A stretch of 9,175 bases of DNA from Amoebophilaceae bacterium (GTDB taxonomy: Bacteria; Bacteroidota; Bacteroidia; Cytophagales; Amoebophilaceae): assembly GCA_023257955.1 (NCBI GenBank), contig JALRAY010000038.1, positions 1 to 9,175 on the forward strand. The letters run 5' to 3'. Below, piece after piece: positions 6,573 to 9,175 of this stretch; the first letter of the stretch is position 1, and every line of letters starts with the position of its first letter. The notes under the pieces were generated by a model, which saw nothing but the letters and a program-made list of their open reading frames with translations, did not search any database and was not told where the DNA came from. The translations under genes were made by a program, and so were the position numbers.

Positions 6573-8117
6573 ATGAAAATGAATAACCTGTATATTATCA
6601 CCATATTCCTGTGCCTTTGTAACTTAAAATGTCTTTGCAATAAGAACGCAGATGATGAAGGAAACTCTACAGCGAGTGAAGAATCAAAATCTACTACAGG
6701 TAATTCTTCAGGTGGTGGAGGTACGCCTACTTCAGCAGATGATGAAGGAACCCCTACAGCGAGTGAAGAATCAAAATCTACTACAGGTAATTCTTCAGGT
6801 GGTGGAGGTACTCCTACTTCAGCGGAGGATAATGCGACACATTTTCGAGAAAAGTTGAAGGAATCATATAGTAAGTTTATTGCAGAACAAGCCGCAAAGG
6901 AAATTAAAGCAGAGGAAGAGAGGCAAGCAAACTTCCAAAAAGATAGAGAAGAGTGGAAAAAACTATGTGAAGATGAGTTAGCATCAGGGATTGCTAATCG
7001 CAATAAAGTAAAAAGAGGTGAAACGAGGGGAGATATTAAACTCGTTACGTTGATTGTAGGGAGATATGATACTGATATGGTTAGAATGTCTCGTAAAGAT
7101 TTAGATGAATTTATAGACGAAATAGGTAATAAAAAGAGTAAGAGTTTTACTGATGAGCAAAAAGATGATATAGTAACATTGTTGAAGGCAAGTGATAATC
7201 TATATCGAGAATTAAGAGAAACAAAGGAAAATCTCACCTACCTTTTAGCTAATCCAGATCCAGATATCACCTGTGCCACTCCAGAAAGACTACAGTTAGC
7301 AGAAAAGCTATTAGCAGATCTGCAACAGCAAAGAGCAGACATAGCTCAAATATTGTCTGAACAGGGAGATGATATAAGCAACTATGCAGCTGCACCTGAA
7401 CCTGAGTACCAAAACCCACCAGCAGCAACTGATGAAAATAACCAAGCAAACAAAGATTTGTTTTTGAAGGTCAGTGACCCAAGTGATGCTAAAGCGTTGG
7501 TTACTGCTATAGAACAACAAATGCGCAATATGATAGCAGATCATGCGCCTTTACCATCTACACGGGCTACTTTTAAACCTACTACAAGTGTAGAAGAGCA
7601 GGCTCAAGCACTAGCCAAACAGGCATCTATGTTACGTAGCCTATTATCTTCTATAGAAGGTATGCTCCAAGATGCGTATTTCGGGGAATATATGAATGAC
7701 TACATAGACCGTAGTACCGAAGAAGGCGTTGAAAAAATAAAGTGCATACAAGCGGCTATAGATCAACTAGAAGAGATTGATGAACTATTCAAAGCGCGAT
7801 TTCATGTAGGCGGATATTCACCAGATATAGTCTCTCCTCCAAGGCTAACCAAATCTTATATAAATGCATTAGTCAACGCTTTGGTAGATCAAATGGTGCC
7901 AGGAAGTGAACTAGCTAAAGGGAAAACACTCCCCACGACAGCAGAATCGTGGGCTGATCTAGCCTTGTCGAATGGGTTAGATATACTTCAAAAAACAGAT
8001 ACCAATAAATTTGAGGATGTAAAAGGCATATGGTTACTAATAAAACCTATAGGATCTCATCGCTACAATATGTTGAAAGAACGTATTATAGAAGTCTATC
8101 GACAACTAACAAAGTGA
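6573..8117 (+). CDS. Exported helical protein with duplicated low-complexity linker
   Basis: A 514-residue protein beginning 8 nt after the previous stop, so probably translated from the same message. The ATG at 6573 is preferred; a second ATG at 6579 would remove only two residues. The N-terminus is hydrophobic and Cys-rich (Cys14, 16, 20, 22), which suggests a signal sequence; none of these Cys sits in a canonical lipobox, so lipidation is uncertain. Residues 26-83 are two 29-residue Ser/Thr/Gly/Glu-rich copies containing a run of four glycines, a likely flexible spacer. Residues about 85-146 are charged coiled coil, including 25 residues (121-145) shared exactly with the next gene. Residues about 147-265 are helical with a Gln-rich stretch; 270-293 are a Pro/Ala/Asn linker; 294-514 are mostly helical and unrecognised. 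No catalytic motif is visible. Its neighbours and signal sequence suggest an envelope or secreted protein of unknown function. Confidence 0.82.
   Translation: MKMNNLYIITIFLCLCNLKCLCNKNADDEGNSTASEESKSTTGNSSGGGGTPTSADDEGTPTASEESKSTTGNSSGGGGTPTSAEDNATHFREKLKESYSKFIAEQAAKEIKAEEERQANFQKDREEWKKLCEDELASGIANRNKVKRGETRGDIKLVTLIVGRYDTDMVRMSRKDLDEFIDEIGNKKSKSFTDEQKDDIVTLLKASDNLYRELRETKENLTYLLANPDPDITCATPERLQLAEKLLADLQQQRADIAQILSEQGDDISNYAAAPEPEYQNPPAATDENNQANKDLFLKVSDPSDAKALVTAIEQQMRNMIADHAPLPSTRATFKPTTSVEEQAQALAKQASMLRSLLSSIEGMLQDAYFGEYMNDYIDRSTEEGVEKIKCIQAAIDQLEEIDELFKARFHVGGYSPDIVSPPRLTKSYINALVNALVDQMVPGSELAKGKTLPTTAESWADLALSNGLDILQKTDTNKFEDVKGIWLLIKPIGSHRYNMLKERIIEVYRQLTK
6648..6821 (+). repeat. Two-copy 87-bp direct tandem repeat encoding a Ser/Thr/Gly linker
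   Basis: Copies at 6648-6734 and 6735-6821 are almost identical, differing only in the N-S versus T-P codons near the start and one synonymous base in a Thr codon near the end. Each encodes 29 residues (A-D-D-E-G through G-G-G-G-T-P-T-S). A short trace of a third copy follows (GCGGAGGAT, A-E-D). The unit is a multiple of three, so copy-number change alters linker length only. Confidence 0.93.
6932..7008 (+). repeat. Dispersed exact 77-bp repeat, copy 1 (in gene 6573-8117)
   Basis: Identical base for base to 9099-9175, in the same orientation and reading frame. It encodes 25 residues from F-Q-K-D-R-E-E-W to A-N-R-N-K. Sequence just upstream is similar but clearly diverged. The true right-hand boundary is unknown because the second copy runs off the window. 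Confidence 0.95.
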
Positions 8118-8139
8118 CTGTAAGTATGGGTTACAGTCA
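8115..8139 (+). terminator. Hairpin overlapping the stop codon, possible terminator
   Basis: TGACTGTAA (8115-8123) and TTACAGTCA (8131-8139) form a perfect 9-bp stem with a 7-nt loop (GTATGGG). The TGA stop of the upstream gene is the first three bases of the stem. No T-run follows directly; a T-rich stretch begins about 19 nt later. It could be a weak terminator or a 3'-end stabilising hairpin, and it separates this gene from the next. The remainder of the 70-bp gap shows nothing convincing. Confidence 0.5.
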
Positions 8140-8187
8140 ATACCAAAGAGAAGATGATTTAATTTTAACCCCTAACAAAAACCTATT

Positions 8188-9175
8188 ATGAGAAAACGAA
8201 CTATTCATACTGGCAAAAGAGTTATGGCATATGTCTTACTGATCAGTCAACTCCTTACCAGTTGCGGTGGGTTTAACGAGATTGGGTTGGATAAAAGACA
8301 AGGTCCTATTCCACAATCAGCTCTTGTAGAAAATTTATCCCCGGAAAAAGTAAAAGCAGATTCTCTATCATCGTATGGACCGTATACACTTAGAAATGGT
8401 GATCAAGTAACGCTCATAGAATGTGATGGAAGATGGATGGCTCAAGTGACAGAATTATTGCCACCAGGATTTAAGAGAGAATCTTTGTGGTTACCTGCTT
8501 ACCTACAGGATGGGTTTATGCAAGAAATACATAAACGAGCTTATATAGAGATTACATTACCCAATAAGAACAATGATCATAACGGTTATGTAGTCTGCGC
8601 CAGACACGCAGGTTTACGAGGAGGTATGCCGTCTAAAGGAGGATGTCCTTATGGGAAAGATGAAAAAAAACAAAAAGATGGTAAATGGACATGCCCAGGG
8701 GGAAATCATCCTAGAAGTCCTAGAAGAAATACTAAATCAAGTCCCTCTAAAAAGACTACTACAAAAAGAGACTCCTCACCAGCTAGGGATTATTGTGATG
8801 ATAAGTATTGGCCAAATGAGGATAGAAAAACTAGAAGAGGGAGATCTTCTAAAGATCGTAGTAGCAGTGATCTAGAAAGAGAACGTGAAAGAGAAAGAGA
8901 AAGAGAAAGAGAAAGAGAACGCAAACTAGCAGAGATAGCCAAAAAAAACGCAGCTATTCTCAAACAACTTGAACAGGAAGGAAAGGATTTAGAAGCATCT
9001 CATGCACAGTATCAAAAAGATAAAGTAGGATTAAGGGAGAAGTTTGCCAAAGAACAAGCAGAAGAAGCACTTAAGACAGAGGAAGAAAGACAAAAAACCT
9101 TCCAAAAAGATAGAGAAGAGTGGAAAAAACTATGTGAAGATGAGTTAGCATCAGGGATTGCTAATCGCAATAAAG
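8188..9175 (+). CDS. Partial (3' end missing) lipoprotein with RS/ER-rich linker and coiled coil
   Basis: The ATG at 8188 opens a frame with no stop before the window end (329 complete codons). The signal sequence has a basic start, a short hydrophobic core and the lipobox L-T-S-C with Cys26 as lipid site. Residues about 63-152 form the same module as in the gene ending at 1778: a Gly turn, a Trp, P-G-F-x-R, L-P, and a closing G-L-R-G-G. Residues about 150-172 carry two Cys-Pro pairs (C-P-Y-G and C-P-G-G). Residues about 173-229 are rich in Arg, Ser, Lys and Thr, resembling RS-type linkers; 230-245 are eight Glu-Arg pairs. From 246 on is charged coiled coil, ending in 25 residues identical to the upstream gene, so the unseen C-terminus may be paralogous to that protein. 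No function is recognised; a surface-anchored or secreted interaction protein is inferred. Confidence 0.85.
   Translation, partial: MRKRTIHTGKRVMAYVLLISQLLTSCGGFNEIGLDKRQGPIPQSALVENLSPEKVKADSLSSYGPYTLRNGDQVTLIECDGRWMAQVTELLPPGFKRESLWLPAYLQDGFMQEIHKRAYIEITLPNKNNDHNGYVVCARHAGLRGGMPSKGGCPYGKDEKKQKDGKWTCPGGNHPRSPRRNTKSSPSKKTTTKRDSSPARDYCDDKYWPNEDRKTRRGRSSKDRSSSDLERERERERERERERERKLAEIAKKNAAILKQLEQEGKDLEASHAQYQKDKVGLREKFAKEQAEEALKTEEERQKTFQKDREEWKKLCEDELASGIANRNK
8875..8922 (+). repeat. Hexanucleotide microsatellite encoding (Glu-Arg)8
   Basis: Eight in-frame 6-bp units, six of them exactly GAAAGA and two with a CGT or CGC Arg codon (units 2 and 8). Five perfect units run from 8887 to 8916. The product is a 16-residue alternating Glu-Arg tract, which tends to form a rigid single alpha-helix. 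Slippage in whole units would change helix length without a frameshift. Confidence 0.93.
9099..9175 (+). repeat. Dispersed exact 77-bp repeat, copy 2 (in the truncated gene at the right edge)
   Basis: Same 77 bases as 6932-7008. Identity reaches the last base of the window, so the shared segment probably continues. It sits at the same place in a coiled coil as copy 1, after a diverged E-E-E-R-Q segment. Confidence 0.95.

Noticed and set aside
6545..7237. Antisense open frame of 230 codons opposite the end of the large lipoprotein gene and the start of the next.
   Set aside because: It lies wholly opposite well-supported genes, has no domain, no credible start context, and is rich in Ser/Leu/Val as expected from reading the sense codons backwards, including the reversed linker repeat.
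8160..8167. TAATTTTA as a -7 promoter element for the last gene.
   Set aside because: The final G of TAnnTTTG is absent and no TTG-type -33 element lies at suitable distance upstream.
8651..8875. 74-codon + strand frame within the last gene.
   Set aside because: It overlaps the longer frame starting at 8188, which has a lipobox and coherent domains; the short one has neither.
1..9175. CRISPR array, transposase, tRNA or phage genes.
   Set aside because: No spacer-separated short repeats, no terminal inverted repeats, no cloverleaf-like segment and no recognisable transposase or phage protein in any frame; the repeats present are coding tandem repeats.

Overview
The window looks like accessory DNA from an intracellular Bacteroidota symbiont, most plausibly the Amoebophilaceae (Candidatus Amoebophilus / Cardinium relatives). 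The evidence is the AT-rich sequence, A-rich start regions without a clear Shine-Dalgarno, Sec and lipoprotein signal peptides, a PorT-like outer-membrane barrel, ankyrin repeats and a long DUF4116 array in one lipoprotein. The lineage is inferred from protein style; no housekeeping gene is present to fix it.

All five genes lie on the + strand. (1) 3-1778 is the 3' part of a gene entering from the left: a small W/PGF/GG module, a double hydrophobic segment, a long coiled coil and two C-terminal ankyrin repeats. (2) 1803-2555 is a 250-residue exported beta-barrel-like protein. (3) 2662-6564 is a 1300-residue lipoprotein with five ankyrin repeats, an acidic linker, 17 DUF4116-type units and a C-terminal region containing an undeclared 51-residue internal duplication. 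(4) 6573-8117 starts 8 nt after gene 3 and encodes a 514-residue exported helical protein with an 87-bp tandem duplication just behind its signal sequence. (5) 8188 to the window end is a truncated lipoprotein with the same N-terminal module as gene 1, an Arg/Ser-rich linker, an (Glu-Arg)8 tract and a coiled coil that ends in a segment identical, base for base, to part of gene 4.

Genes 3 and 4 are probably co-transcribed. A 9-bp hairpin over the stop of gene 4 separates it from gene 5. No RNA genes, CRISPR arrays, insertion sequences or transposases were seen, and there is no gene-free stretch over 106 bp.

The theme is a cluster of envelope-targeted or secreted repeat proteins built from shuffled modules: ankyrin and DUF4116 arrays suited to binding host proteins, coiled coils, and low-complexity linkers. 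Several DNA repeats are nearly identical (72-bp, 87-bp, 6-bp and an exact 77-bp dispersed pair), so the locus appears to be changing by in-frame tandem duplication and by exchange between neighbouring genes. A role in host interaction is inferred from architecture; no enzymatic domain is recognisable.
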